Assembly (NCBI RefSeq): GCF_051622035.1 | Contig: NC_135367.1 | Coordinates: 9,150,501 to 9,214,500 of the forward strand | Origin: Arctopsyche grandis | Taxonomy: Eukaryota > Arthropoda > Insecta > Trichoptera > Hydropsychidae | Direction: 5' to 3' | Length of the DNA: 64,000 nucleotides | Part shown: positions 1 to 12,015 of the stretch, piece after piece | Position numbering within the stretch: position 1 is the first letter of the stretch | Layout of the letters: every line of letters starts with the position of its first letter | Program-made: the position numbers and the translations under genes | Notes under the pieces: model-generated | What the model saw: only the letters and a program-made list of their open reading frames with translations | What the model was told of the DNA's origin: nothing | The model's database searches: none

Positions 1-348
1 GTAAACACAATAGCACGGGAAAAATATGTGCAAAAAAAAATATTTTTCCTTTTAAAATTCGCAACATATGTAATTTAAATCACTTAAAATATCAGAATCA
101 ATAGACTTAAAATACTCAATTTTGGCACAAAAATACTAGATTTTGAGTTTAAGACCGCAAAAGCAAAAAAAAGCGTATAAATTGTGCATTTTTTAAACGC
201 TCATACATAAAAACATTATCATATTTGAATTTAGTGGGTTAATTTTAGTAAAGATCGATTAGTCTCCACTCGAATAGTTATTTTGTTGCTCGGTGTAATA
301 ATCATCTCTCAAAATAAATAAAAAAAATTCGGGTGTGACCAACCCATG

Positions 349-1652
349 ACTTTATCTATGTATTTGAGGAATATAAGAAGTTTACAAAACAAAATTTGAT
401 ATTGAACTGATGACTATGATAGCGATACAAATTGAGCGCAAATGTATGGAAACTTGCACAAAACAAAAGTTTTACTTCCGGTTGTCTGATTTTGTTCAAA
501 TTTTTTTATTACTAAAAATCACTATCAGTATCATATCATACTCATTAAATATCAAGAAAATAAAAATAATTTTAAAGCTATAAAATAATGAAATATTGTT
601 TAAAAAAAAAATACTACTTCCGGTTTACGAATTCTGACCAAAACCCTAACAGCTCTAAGTTAGTACATAAAGGATAGAAATATAATTTTTCAGCTTAATA
701 CGTTCAGGGGTGCGGACAGAGTAGTGGGCACAACATTTTTGACCTTTATACGAGGAAAAAAATCCCACTTCCGGTTCATTAAATTAAGTAATTTTTTTTT
801 ATTTTTACTTAAAATTACTATTTTTATTATACACAATAAATATCAAGAAGCTTAAAACAATTTAAAAGGTCAAAATAAAATAATGAAAAAATAATGAAAT
901 ATTGTTTTAAAAAAAAATACTACTTCCGGCTTACGAATTCTGACCAAAACCCTACCAGATCTAAGTTAGTACATAAAGGATATAAATATTAATTCTCAGC
1001 TTAATACGTTGATGGATGTGGACAGAGTAGTGGGCACAACATTTTCAACCTTTCTAAGAGAAAAAAATCCCACTTCCGGTTCATAAAATTTAATAATTTT
1101 TTTTTATTTTCATCACATTGCTACAAGAATTATACTTGAATTTTTTTGTGACGAACACACATGTCTAAGGGGTCGAAAAAAATAGTGGAAGAAAAATCAA
1201 ACAAGAGTAAACTGCCACTTCCGGTTAACAGATGCTTACTAAATTTTATAAATAACTTGTTATTAAGCTTAAACTTCTAGATATGAAATTTCAGTTCAAT
1301 AAACCAAAATTTTTTTGAGAAAAACATAAAAAACCTCGATTCTATAGAGTAAAAGTACTACTTCCGGTTCAGATAGAAATATTTAAAAAATATAAAATTA
1401 TAAAAATTATTATTTCTATTCTATTTAAAAAAAATTCAGTCTGATTCAGTTAGTGGCTTGGGAGAAATTTGAATTCAAAAACTTAAAAAAAAGAGGACAC
1501 CTATAAGGGGAGGTACCGTTTCCGGTCAACTTAAAAATTTGAAAAAAATTTACGTCGTGTCGATAAGAATTTCAATAACCGATACTAAGTTTCAGTTCGA
1601 TAGGACTAACGGTGTTTAAAATATCCCCAAAATACACACAGACACACATACA

Positions 1653-1709
<57 letters not shown>

Positions 1710-1833
1710 TTTTTCTAGATAATGAAAACGTGATCAGTGATCGATTCTGAGTTCGAATCAGTCAAAATCTCGAGTTCGAATTTTCGCATGATCACAAAAC
1801 TTCATCTATTGTTACTACGTACATAGATAAAGT
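349..1833. mobile_element. Non-autonomous element made of ~150-bp units with an ACTTCCGG core
   Basis: The two ends carry the same 14-base inverted repeat, ACTTTATCTATGTA at 349-362 and its complement at 1820-1833. Inside, ACTTCCGG or a one-base variant occurs at 474, 616, 767, 922, 1072, 1217, 1360 and 1518, a spacing of 142-158 bases. The units at about 600-900 and 905-1210 are clearly duplicates of each other. A (CA)n tract and a stretch containing CGTGATCAGTGATCGATTC lie on the right side. Other copies or fragments lie at 8325-8945, 30655-30745, 31590-31920 and 39077-39465. There is no coding capacity. The superfamily is not recognised and no convincing target duplication was found, so the termini are an inference from the matched 14-mers. 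Confidence 0.6.
1654..1708. repeat. (CA)n microsatellite inside the ACTTCCGG element
   Basis: Nearly pure CA dinucleotides. The copy at 31590-31920 has (TG)n at the corresponding place on the opposite strand, so the microsatellite appears to be an inherited part of the element rather than a chance expansion. Confidence 0.9.
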
Positions 1834-2197
1834 AATAATCAATGAACCATACAGATAGTCAAAGAGCAATAATGTTTAGAAGAATTATTTTAAAATACTC
1901 TGTATTTGTGTATGTATTTGTGCTCAAAAATAATATAACCGATTGAATTGATCATGGCCACCATACAGAACTAGGGATTATGTATTAATAAGCTTTTCAT
2001 TGTTTATTTGTCACTAATTTATTATTATTTATTATTTAGTCACTGTGGTTGTATTGATGTTTAAAAATAAAATAAAATAAAATAATTTTACTAGTCGAAT
2101 TGTCTAACATCTGATATGCGATAGTTGAGAAAAATACACTTTTCCGGGTTTCAAGCCCCATTCAGAAATCATCTGCGGCAATCAAGTACATAGATAT

Positions 2198-2580
2198 TTG
2201 TCTAATTTATTTATTTATACACCCATTTATTTTATTTTACATGACATCTACGGTCAAACATTATACATAAGTATAGAAAGTATTGTTCAAGACCATTTAC
2301 AAACATCGATTACCAATCATAGAGAAAAATTTGCAGAACTTCACCAAAATCACCAAATTTCAGATACTGTCAACTCGAATTTTGGAAGAAACAGAACAGG
2401 GTTGCCAATTTTTTGGAACGGTTAAAACTATATAAGATAAATTGGCAAACTCTGGTAGAAAACGATTAATCTTGGAGTCACACTTCGAAATTCTGGCCAG
2501 TAGCACAGCACACCCGGGGATTGAACCCGTTACCACACAATTAAAAACATTACACGCCAACCATTGATCTATGCCGCTGG
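2198..2580 (-). mobile_element. tRNA-derived SINE, copy 1
   Basis: Read on the minus strand from 2580, the head has an A-box-like TAGATCAATGG and a perfect B box GGTTCAATCCC. The family core follows: a phrase like TTTGCCAATTTATC, then AACGGTT and TTGGCAACCC. The body continues to a (TTTA)n tail near 2198. At least nine more copies in this window share the same core. Confidence 0.75.
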
Positions 2581-2879
2581 TTAACCGATTTTTTTTTTTT
2601 TAAAACCAGTATTGCTCTCGCGAGAACGTGTTGACGGAAGAAAAAGGGAAAGAATAAGCTTTTCCGAAAAATTTCGAAGTCTATACTTTAAATTAGAAGA
2701 CCATCAGATAATATAAAATAATTTTGTGGCATTAAATCAAAAACTGTTGATTTGCATAGCAGACAAACAACCGTTCATATTTATATGCACATGCTCTTTT
2801 GCAGAGTTTTCTGATAATTTTTTTAATGACCAATACGAACACAGGGATGTAAAAATATGACTTAATGTATCCCTTATAT

Positions 2880-4666
2880 CAGCGGTTTCCAAACTGGGAG
2901 GCGCGCCTCCCAGGGGAGGCGCGGACTATTGCCAGGGGAGGCGCCAAAAATTTTTAATAAAAAAATAATTTCCATACCATAATATCTACAAATAAATAAA
3001 AATTCATATCGTAGCTTAACAGTAAAAATTCAACGCATGAATGTTTATTTTTATTTTTCTTTCATTTTTATATATACATTTAATTCCTATAAAAAATTAT
3101 CCAGAGAAGAAGATTTTAAAAATTGCGCCTTTGCAAACGCTCTGTTTTAGCTAAAGATGCCCATTTAATTGCATATGTTCGATATGTCGTGGATAATAAT
3201 ATATTAGAAGATATATTATTTTGCAAACACATTCTTGGGAAGATCACATCCATTGAAATTTTTAATATAATATACAGTTTTGTTGAAGAAAACGACATAA
3301 AGTGAGATAATTGCGTTGTGAACGACATAAAATAATAATTGGACTGCGTACCGACGGAGCTCACTCAATGTCCGGACACAAAGCAGGTCTTAAAGCATTG
3401 ATCAAAAAAAAAGCACCACATGCTATCTGGACACACTGTATGATTCTCAGCGCAGCTCTATTGTCGAAAAATATGAGCGAGGAACTGAACAGCATTTTTA
3501 CAAAAGTTATAAAAATTATAAACTACATTAAGAATAGTCCTTTGAGAGCAAAGCTGTTTGCAAAGCTGTGTGCTGATATGGAAGCCAATTATACCTCACT
3601 TTTGTATTATTGTGAAGTTCGCTGGCTATCTCGTGCAAAAATGATTCTAAAGGGTGTTTGAATTCAAAGAAGAAATAGCAACCTTTCTCGAAGAAAACCA
3701 TCATGAAGAGGCACATTTGTGGACGAACGATAATTTTATTGTTAAACTTGCCTATTTGGTTGAAATTTTTGGAAAATTGAGCGGTTTAAATAATTCAATG
3801 CAGGGATCACAAATATACCCACTTGTTCAAAAAGACAAAGAAAAGATTTCATTAAAAAATTAAGGTTATGGAAATCAAATTTACAAAAGAATGGGTTGGA
3901 TAGGTTTTCACTTTCCAAAGATTTCTGGGCCACAGCCAATATTGAAGCAAGTAAAAATATTTTTACCTACCACTTGGATGTTTTAGTGCTGCATTTTTCC
4001 AATTATTTCAAAGACCTTGATTTCTCAAAGTTTTTGTGGATACAGAATCCATTTAACGACAATGAAGAAGATGAATTCGAGTTGACAACCATCGAAAAAT
4101 AAAAATTCATAGAATTACCATGCGATAGCTCACTAAAACAAAAGTTTCAAAATGAAACCATAATTAAATTTTGGATGAATCTTAGTGGAGAGTATGAATC
4201 TTTGTATTGCAAAGAAATGCAAGTGCTGCTACCGTTCGTAACGTCTTATTTATACGAAACGGGCTTTTTGGCACTAGCTGCAATGAAAACCAAATATAGA
4301 GCCAGGCTAATAGTCGAAAAGGAGTTACGAGTGGCACTCTCCATATTGCCCCCAAGATTTGATAAACTTTGTGCTAATAAACAACAACATCCTTCGCATT
4401 CAATTTTGATGTGTTAGATGTACATAGTTGAATTAGTAATTTAATATAAAAATAAATATATGTACGTGTTCGTATAAATTTATGTTATAGCAAAACCTTT
4501 TTATTGTTCTGTCTATTGTAGAGTTCAGTATTTTATTTTTAAATAAAGGTTTATTATTTAAAACGTGTCTATATTATTATATCTATTAAAAAATAAAAGG
4601 TAGGGAGGCGCGGAAAAAAAATTTTTTTTTAGGGAGGCGTAGTAGCATAAAGTTTGGAAACCGCTG
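2880..4666 (+). mobile_element. hAT element, ZBED5/SCAND3-like, defective
   Basis: Both ends read CAGCGGTTTCCAAACT inward (2880 on plus, 4666 on minus), followed by GGGAGGCG-type sequence. The element is flanked by a perfect 8-base direct repeat, CCTTATAT, at 2872-2879 and 4667-4674. An 8-base target duplication and CAG...CTG termini are the hAT signature. At 1787 bp it is shorter than an intact element of this group because the N-terminal half of the transposase gene is missing. Confidence 0.93.
3116..4417 (+). pseudogene. Broken hAT transposase of the ZBED5/SCAND3 type
   Basis: Reading across frames gives, in order, a segment with VRYVVDNNILEDILFCK, the DGAHSMSGHKAG region, EVRWLSRAKM, and the C-terminal dimerisation part with LYETGFLALAAMKTKYRARL and LRVALSILPPRFDKLC. 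These match the order in domesticated vertebrate proteins of the ZBED5/SCAND3/FAM200 group and their hAT relatives. The BED zinc finger and the region before the first catalytic aspartate are absent. In-frame stops occur near 3303 and 3863 and frameshifts near 3660 and 4100, so no functional transposase can be made. The fragment fills the hAT element at 2880-4666. Confidence 0.88.
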
Positions 4667-4740
4667 CCTTATATAGATAGTTTTTGCAATCTTAGTTATT
4701 GAAAAACAATGGGAATCGAAAAATAATCTAAACCTAATAG

Positions 4741-4799
4741 ATTGTTTTAAATACATATACATATGTAATACATACATATGTATATGTATTTAAAACAAT
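4741..4799. repeat. 27-bp perfect palindrome at a LINE 5' junction
   Basis: Positions 4741-4767 and 4773-4799 are exact reverse complements around a 5-base spacer. The right arm runs into the first bases of the truncated Jockey copy (TTTAAAACAAT), and the left arm therefore contains the same bases inverted. Confidence 0.9.
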
Positions 4800-5657
4800 G
4801 ACGGAACACTTCACTAAGCGGAAAATTCAAATTAATCAAACCAAAACAGACGCCATATTCTTTAGTGTTAGAAAGCATAAGCCAAGTTCATATCTGAAAA
4901 TCCCCGCTGGAGAAAGTCTGAAATGGCAGTCAGTAATAAAATATTTAGGAGTAACGTTCGATAAAAGAATGAGATGGGCACCTCACATTGAGGCAGAGAA
5001 ATGCAAGGCGATGCGGGTTTTATCCTCAATATACCCAATATTTAATCGCCATAGTTCTTTATTAACTCAAAATAAAATAAAATAATATCGCGCGCTAATA
5101 TTACCATTATTAACCTATGCGTCACCTGTATGGAATAACGCCTCGAATACTAACCTTTCCGAACTCCAAATAATACAAAATAAATCCCTATAAATAATTT
5201 ATAATACACCCATATATACTAACTTGAAAAAACTGCATGCCATAAATAATATTCCGTTTGTTACAGACATTACCAACAAACTAACCAGTAAATTCTATGA
5301 CAGAATCACTAATAACTATACTAACACACTTGTGAAGAGTCTCGGTGATTACAACAAAATGTCTATACCCTTCAGGTATAAACACAGATTACCTGAACAC
5401 AATCTGCTTTAGGTCAACGAATTTAGAGAGTCTTTAATTAATATTATGTATTAGATGTATTATGAGCATTTATAAGAATTGTAAATAGGTTTTTGAGCTA
5501 TTTTTCCTATTATGCTATACATTAACATTAGAATAACATAATTAAATTAAAATTGTAAAATAGAAAATGATCAGGAGATCAGTAGCTATTAAAATAGATG
5601 TGTATAAGATTTATTGTGAACATATTTTCGTAATAATAAAAAGCATTTAAAAATCAA
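4789..5657 (+). mobile_element. 5'-truncated Jockey-clade LINE copy
   Basis: Encodes the last ~205 residues of the same reverse transcriptase ORF that is carried almost intact at 34727-36463. It starts at MTEHFTK and ends with the shared C-terminus RYKHRLPEHNLL at 5412, followed by the shared 3' UTR and the AATAAAAAGCATTTAAAAATC tail region. In-frame stops occur after 5085 and near 5190. A 13-base direct repeat, ATATGTATATGTA, flanks the copy at 4776-4788 and 5658-5670. The flanks are microsatellite-like, so the duplication is probable rather than certain. Confidence 0.9.
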
Positions 5658-5670
5658 ATATGTATATGTA

Positions 5671-6789
5671 CATACATATATCTGTTTCTTCCGATTTAAA
5701 TATTACACAACGCAGAAGCATGTAGAAGTACATAGATTCGGATTAAATTCCTAATAAAATCCATCAAAACAATTAAATAATTGAAAGAGTTGTTGTGTCG
5801 TATTTCATAACTCATAAAGTTATCAAGGGTTTCCAGCATTTATTTGTTGTTATATAACAAAGAACACAACACCTCGTGGCAAATGTTTAATTTAATTGGA
5901 AAAAAAATTGCCTCGCTAGGCACGGGGTGAATTTTCGCATTCTTTTTTTAATGAACCTTGAAAGTCATAACTCAATCTCACGGTGGCACGTGCATCCAAA
6001 TACAAGCGAGATTTTTCTGAAAAATCTGCGTCACACTTTTCCACGATTTCGCATAAAAGTGAATTGCGCAACGTTGGATGCTGCCCAGATAGGTATCGGT
6101 ACCCTTTATTGTACGCAGGATTATAAAGTAAACGGGGGAAGGGAGATATCTGTAAAAAAGATGACTGAGCAATAGATAAGATGTATTTTCATCGTTAGAT
6201 TCTTTCCTCGCTTCTGTGCAAGCAATCACCGAGATTCTTTTTATGACTTTCGCAAAGATCAAATTGATACTGATACAATCGCAAACGTCTGTCTATCTGG
6301 TGTCGCAGGGGCGCTCAATCCGCCTATACAACACATATTACACCACTGGTACAACCGAACTCTACATATCTTCAACCCTTTCAAATATTTCATAGCTACA
6401 TATGGATATACATCCACATTGAAGCCGTTTCTATTTATTTAAAAAACAGAAACAAACACCATTACAGCCTATTTAACATTAACACCAAAAAAGTTTCACG
6501 AAAGATCTATGTACAAAAGGATTACAGGAATATTAGAGCAAGGATTAATGTGAAATGATGAAGAAAGCAGAGAGATCTGATAAGACATTGGAATAGAATC
6601 TTACTTAATAAATAAGATTTTATTACAATGTCCAATTAGTTTTCAAGTTTATTTTAATCGTGTTACGTATAAAAAATTTACACGTATTTTTATTTTATTT
6701 CGTTTTAGCACGGGTTGGCCAAATAAACACCTACATATGGTATTAAACTTGTACACATATAAATGTATATATTATAAATTTGAAATCAT
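5671..6789. other. Unannotated spacer
   Basis: Low-GC sequence. 5930-6310 is somewhat richer in CpG and not obviously repeated in the window. No coding exon with plausible splice sites was seen, and the short reading frames on both strands lack recognisable motifs. Confidence 0.5.
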
Positions 6790-7025
6790 ATTCAAATAGT
6801 GGTGACAAATAGGATGGTTTTTGCCAATTAGATGAGGAACCATTTCAATAATTAAATCAGATAAATTGGCGAACTCCGATAGGAAACGGTCGACTTGGAG
6901 TTATAAATATCCAAGTCTAACCAGTAGCACTGCAGAAATACTGGCAATAAATTATTTTCAATCCAGCTCAAACCAGGGCTTGAATTCGGGACCTCTCGAC
7001 AACGTCTGAGCTATACTGCTAACTA
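6790..7025 (-). mobile_element. tRNA-derived SINE, copy 2
   Basis: On the minus strand it begins near 7025 with TATAGCTCAGACG, a good A box, and continues through the family core with CAATTTATCTGATTT and a GAAATGGTTCC-like phrase to 6800. The B box is degraded to GGTCCCGAATTC. Confidence 0.65.
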
Positions 7026-8324
7026 GAATCACTACCAAATTTTTTGTCGGAGCGAAAAACTCAACTTTCGTCTTTTCATCGACGCAATTTTTAGTGTTAA
7101 AATTAAAGGCAAATACCCAAGAAAGCTTTATGATGACTTTTTGACTTTTTTTTTAAAACAATAATGATTTTCTGAAAATACCACTTCAAATGGCCGTTGT
7201 ATATGAAGCGCGCTTTGTATGAAAGTTCAGTTTTACCAAGTTAAAACAATAACAAATTTCCAAAAATCTAAAAAAATAATAGATGTTTTCATGAAATCGA
7301 CTCAAACGAACGCTCAAAATCAATCCCGACGAGCAAATCGAGTGAAATCTATCAATAATGATAATTAAAGTACACGCTAACATACTCTTAACCCAATTAA
7401 ATTGACCGATATAAATATCGACCGTGTTGTCCATAATTACGAAGACGACGTATAAATGGCGATCTGATTACAACTTTTGACATGAAAGCTTTTCGATTAT
7501 TCTTAATATTACGGTTCGTTAACCATCCGTTCGTTATACCTGATCGCATTTAGACACAATATGTTCATAGTTGGTCGTAAAGTTTCGCCATGTTTCCTAC
7601 GAGAGGGAATTATATTAGCAAACTCTAATACCGAGAGACGGTTCGAATAAAAAAGACTCAATTCCAAAAATGAAATCTAATTTTATTAATGATAATATAA
7701 CGGGCACCAGGACGTATCGTATAATGTAAGAAATACATGGAAAAGTTTCGACGAAGCACTCGTCGAATTTCACGACCCGAATTTTATCAACACATAAAGG
7801 TATGTTACATTACAAGAAGGGTTACATTAACTACCCGTAAATCCTCACAAGAATTTATATTCCATCTCAGATACAAAAATGTGTATTATTGTGGTCTTCA
7901 CTTTGCTGTTTTTTTTTTATTTCTGATATTCCTATAAACACAATTCATGTAATCTTTAAAGATGAAGAAAAATGAAGACTTAAACGAAAACCATGTGAAA
8001 TGTATAAAAGGTATGTAAAAAGGTCAATAGACATGACAATGTAATTGAGATAAATGATATTTTTAGTTGTCAATATAATGATTACACAGTGATTCAGAAT
8101 CTTCTGCACCATAATAAACCAATGAGTGGATCTTACTATGTATATATTACTTGGGATGTTTTGTAGAATAAATGATCATTAAATAAAATAAACTTTCAGT
8201 TAATTCAAATCAGCATACAAACGGTTAGTATTTTCTATAATTACGTGATCAGTTTATTATGATAATTGGTTCGTAATTTGATATGGAAATTATTATAAAT
8301 TATTAGGATTTAAATTTTAAATAA
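7026..8324. other. Unannotated spacer
   Basis: AT-rich throughout, with slightly higher GC at 7430-7680. I found no exon, repeat copy or hairpin here that I can support. Confidence 0.45.
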
Positions 8325-8945
8325 ATTTTTAAGTTGACAGGAAGTGGTACCTCCCCTTATAGGTATACGCTTTTTATTTAAGTTTTTGCTTTAATTGTCT
8401 CTTAAACCGCTCAATGGATCAGACTGAAACTTTATTACATGTAATAGGTATGATAGATTACATAAGGTAATATTTTTACCTCAACTTTTACTCAAGAGAA
8501 TTGAGATTTTTTATGTTTTTCTCAGAAACCTTTCTATGTAATGAACTGAAATTTAATATCTAGAAGTTTAAGCTTGATACCAAGTAACGGGTAAAATTTA
8601 GTAAATACCATTCCACCGGAAGTGGCAGTTCACTCTAGTTCGATTTTTTTCCCACTTTTTTTTTCGGCACTTTAAATAAGTTTGCTCTTTACGAGAAAAT
8701 TCAAGTATAATCCTTAAAATCGTTAAATTTAATAATCCGATTTTTTCCTCTTAGAAAAGTCAAAAATGCTGTGACAACACGATTTTTTCCACACTACTGG
8801 CGGTATCGAGTTGAAAATTTATATTTTTATTCTTTATGTACTAACTTACAGTTGATTAAGTCTTGGTTACAATTCGTAAACCAGAGGTAGTAGCATTTTT
8901 TTATACAATATTTCATTATTTTATTTTGACTTTTTAAATTTCGTT
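8325..8945 (-). mobile_element. Partial copy of the ACTTCCGG element
   Basis: The reverse complement aligns with about 880-1560 of the copy at 349-1833. CCGGAAGTGGCAG at 8615 and AGGAAGTGGTACCTCCCC at 8340 are the cores of two units; a third core near 8880 is mutated. Both termini are missing. Confidence 0.75.
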
Positions 8946-8956
8946 TATCTTTGAAA

Positions 8957-9085
8957 ATTGTCCTTTATAAGGAGGTACACACGACAGATCAGATATTCTG
9001 GAGGGAGCTGTGGTTCCTCTGTGGACCTCCTGAATCGTTGAATAAATGCTGCGAAGCGACTTTAGCCTTTCATATGGATTCTTTC
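8957..9085 (+). mobile_element. Fragment of the LTR found at 19877-20243
   Basis: Matches the right third of that LTR, sharing CTTTATAAGGA, TGTGGACCTCC, GAATCGTTGAATAAA and GAAGCGACTTT. It lies directly against the ACTTCCGG-element copy on its left and lacks the LTR 5' part. Confidence 0.8.
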
Positions 9086-9259
9086 ATATGGTTTTTATGT
9101 ATACCTACAATTTTTCGACTACAATGTACATACATACATATATGTATACTCGAATGTATCCACAATTACGTATTATACTATTATATGCGATATAGCCTCA
9201 GCGCGAATGAAATGAATAAATAGAACGTCGCTGTTATAAGAATAAATTGCGAATGGAAT

Positions 9260-10440
9260 CCAACGGTGTCTATCGTTGTTTTTTAATGGTCTAATGCTAT
9301 CACACTATGATGGATACACTTCGAGAAACAAATATACAAAAACGATCCACCGGGAAACGGGAGCGGATATTCAATTTTATATTTATAGCCGACGACTATC
9401 GGTTTGGAAAAAGTTAAATCGTAAACGTCGTTTTACTTTTTACAAGCAGATAATTCTCGGCGAGAAATTTCTCGATACGCGCGATTTTCCTACCCTCCCC
9501 CCCCCCCCCCCCGACCCTCTTCCGGTACGTATGTATGTACGTTGGTCCGGATAGATTTCTTTGTCATTTTCTGGAAATATTTCGGAAAGGCGACATTATC
9601 CACCCTACCACTGAACTCGCGCACCTCCCCCCCACCCCCCTTTCCCCCCATATTTCCCGACTTCCAGCTTAGCAGTTTTCCAACTAGTTTGCTGCGAAGT
9701 AAAACCGTCGACTATTTAACTTGATATCGGATAACTTGCCCAATCGCCAAATTGGCTCAGTTCCCGCCCACCACCCCCTCGCCTCCCCCCACGGCCCGTT
9801 CGGGGATGTCACCCATCAGCCGAATTTACTTTTATTGTTACTATCTTGTTCCACATTACCGGAATTGTGTTATCGGAAGCGAGGTGTGCCGTCGCAAGCT
9901 TCGCTGAAACAGTTTTGCTCTCGATTTCGCCGCCGTCAAACTTTTTATATGGCACACATGGAAATGTTTCGACACACTGTTTTGAACGAGTTCGCACTTT
10001 TTGAAAAGTTTAAATTTACGACAGACACTATTCCGTACGTCCGTCGTTAAGTCGGACGTATAAAGTACTCATCTTGACTACGCAGAAAAGGGCGGGGAAA
10101 TCCGAAGCAGAAAGTATTTACTTATAAGATATGGAAGTCGTCATACGTATTGTGCGTTGAAAGTTCGAGGAATCTTATTATCCAAAAATATGCATATATG
10201 CATCATCACTAACCTTTAATGGAGAGGAACGTCAGCTTGCCGCATGGTCACTAGTCAACTGATATATATGATTAATCCAGATTTACAATTTCAATCTTGA
10301 CAAATCAGCGCTCTCTCTTTGCATTTGTTTAAAACTCACTGTAATTATATAAATGAGACGTTTAGGTTGATAATTATTTTTGATAGCTTGGGTGATGGTG
10401 TGCCAGTTTATATAGGGGTTGAATTAATCCAAAGTCGTTA
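9260..10440. other. CpG- and C-tract-rich unique block
   Basis: 9360-10060 has many CpG dinucleotides and poly-C runs (9495-9512, 9629-9650), unlike its surroundings. Three short open frames follow one another on the plus strand but show no protein motif and contain low-complexity proline codons. It could be a promoter or 5' UTR of a gene outside the window, but nothing proves it. 10060-10440 shows nothing further. Confidence 0.3.
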
Positions 10441-10513
10441 GTTCATTTTTTATTTATTTATTTATTTACACAGGCTTATACCCATGTTTTATTTTATTTT
10501 ACACGACATATGT

Positions 10514-11050
10514 ATAACCAGCAGCATGGACTAGTGGTAAGCATATAATGCTTTCGAAAAAAGTGGCCACGGGTTCGATTCCTACTGGTTGCTGCTGGCC
10601 AGACCTTGGATATGTAACTCCAGGTCGATCGTTTTCTATCAGAATTTGGCAATTTATCTGTCATTGAAACGGTTCCTACAAATAGGCACCTTGGCACCTT
10701 GAAATGTCTTTTTGTTATCAAAGGTTTGTGTAACAAAACTTTCACAATTTTCTCCATTTTATTAAATGATTTCGGCATTATTGCCATAACTGAAACCTGA
10801 CTTCATCCTTCTATTAGGAATGGCGAGTTGCTTAACACTAAACACTTAACTGCTAATTTGGCTGTTTTTAACTGTTAATGTGACTTTTGACTGTTAACCG
10901 CTAATTTTACTGTTTATAATAAGAATTTTTAATATCATGTATTTATTTGTAATTCTTTTATTTTTATTATTAATCTGTGTAGTGCACGTATTTGTCGCTT
11001 TGGAGCTATCTGTTAGATGAGTGTGCATGGTTAATTGAAAAATAAAATCT
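10514..11050 (+). mobile_element. tRNA-derived SINE, copy 3, nearly full length
   Basis: The head has the A box TGGACTAGTGG and an exact B box GGTTCGATTCC. The core continues through CCAGACCTTGG, GGTCGATCGTTTTCTATCAG and TTGAAACGGTTCC. A 3' part with TTTGTCGCTTTGGAGCTAT near 10995 is shared with the tail-proximal parts of the copies near 11460 and 41560. A (TTTA)n run at 10448-10465 precedes it. Confidence 0.8.
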
Positions 11051-11170
11051 CCTGTCATATCGAGTTATTCAGCATCTCGATTTTTTGCTGATTTCTATAA
11101 ATGCTGCTAATTTTTCCATATATGTGTCTGTGGATGTTGATTGTATTTCCTTTTTATAATGTTTGGTTCA

Positions 11171-11370
11171 GTGAATATTCCGCAAAAAGCGATCTCGCAC
11201 ACGTCACTAAAATCTCGATCACGGAACATCTGGCACCCCCACCATCCACGTGAAATATTGTACAAACGAGAACTCGAGTGCCAGATATTCCGTATTCGTG
11301 ATTTTTATGGCAACGTTTGTCGTGCGTGCGATCGCAATTTGCGCAATAATCCGTTTACCACAATGTTTAC
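11171..11370 (+). mobile_element. Foldback MITE with TCTGGCAC arms, copy 1
   Basis: The left arm (ATCACGGAACATCTGGCAC, 11217-11235) is inverted in the right arm (GTGCCAGATATTCCGTATTC, 11279-11298), and the outer arms GCGATCTCGCACACG and CGTGCGTGCGATCGC pair as well. A second copy lies inverted at 13776-13982. The open reading frame covering this stretch is a by-product of the palindrome. Confidence 0.7.
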
Positions 11371-11564
11371 AATGCTTCGGTACTGTTTGACCATAGATGT
11401 CGTATTTGATGTTAAATATATCATAATTATGTATTTTTAATTGTTATTTCTTGATATTTATAGTACACTCATCGCATTGAAGCTATATTTAATGACAAAT
11501 GTGCATGATTCATTAAAAAAATAAAACTAAATAAATAAAAAATATATACATATCTATATGTACA

Positions 11565-12015
11565 TATATTTCGTAAGTATTATTCAAGGCCAATTATAAA
11601 CATCGATTAAAAATCACGACGTCTATGACGTCACGACGAAAAATAGAGACGTCTATGGAAAAATATTGTAGCATTTAAAATATGAAAAAAATTTGAGATG
11701 GTGTAAAACTCAAATTCTGTGAGAAATAAGACGGGATCGCCAATTTGCTGAAACCATTTCTAATGAAATCGGATAAATTGGCAAACTCTGAAGGGAAAGA
11801 TTGACCTTGAAGTAACAATTTTTTAGGTCTGGCCAGAAACAAAGTGGTGCTCACTGTAAATGGAATATTATATTTTTATTTATGTTTATTATTATTTTTC
11901 GTCTCATTATACATATTTCTTTTTATATTTTATTCTGTATGTGTGCCTATTTAAATAAAATAAAATAAAAAAAAGCCCGAAATAAATCCCGTGACCGCAC
12001 AATTACACGCTTTAA
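11565..12015 (-). mobile_element. tRNA-derived SINE, copy 4, interrupted
   Basis: The core is on the minus strand at 11730-11850. The B-box region lies at 11980-12010, beyond about 110 bases of AT-rich insertion ending in (AATAA)n. The 3' body at 11575-11610 matches copy 1 (CAAACATCGATTA-type phrase). Confidence 0.6.

Noticed and set aside
8951-9223. 90-codon plus-strand frame
   Set aside because: It overlaps a fragment of the LTR also present at 20090-20230, so it is LTR sequence.
10514-10590. Possible tRNA gene with perfect B box
   Set aside because: No cloverleaf can be drawn and the sequence continues into the SINE core shared by nine other copies.
11141-11440. 99-codon plus-strand frame
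   Set aside because: Most of it is the palindromic MITE whose second copy lies at 13776-13982.
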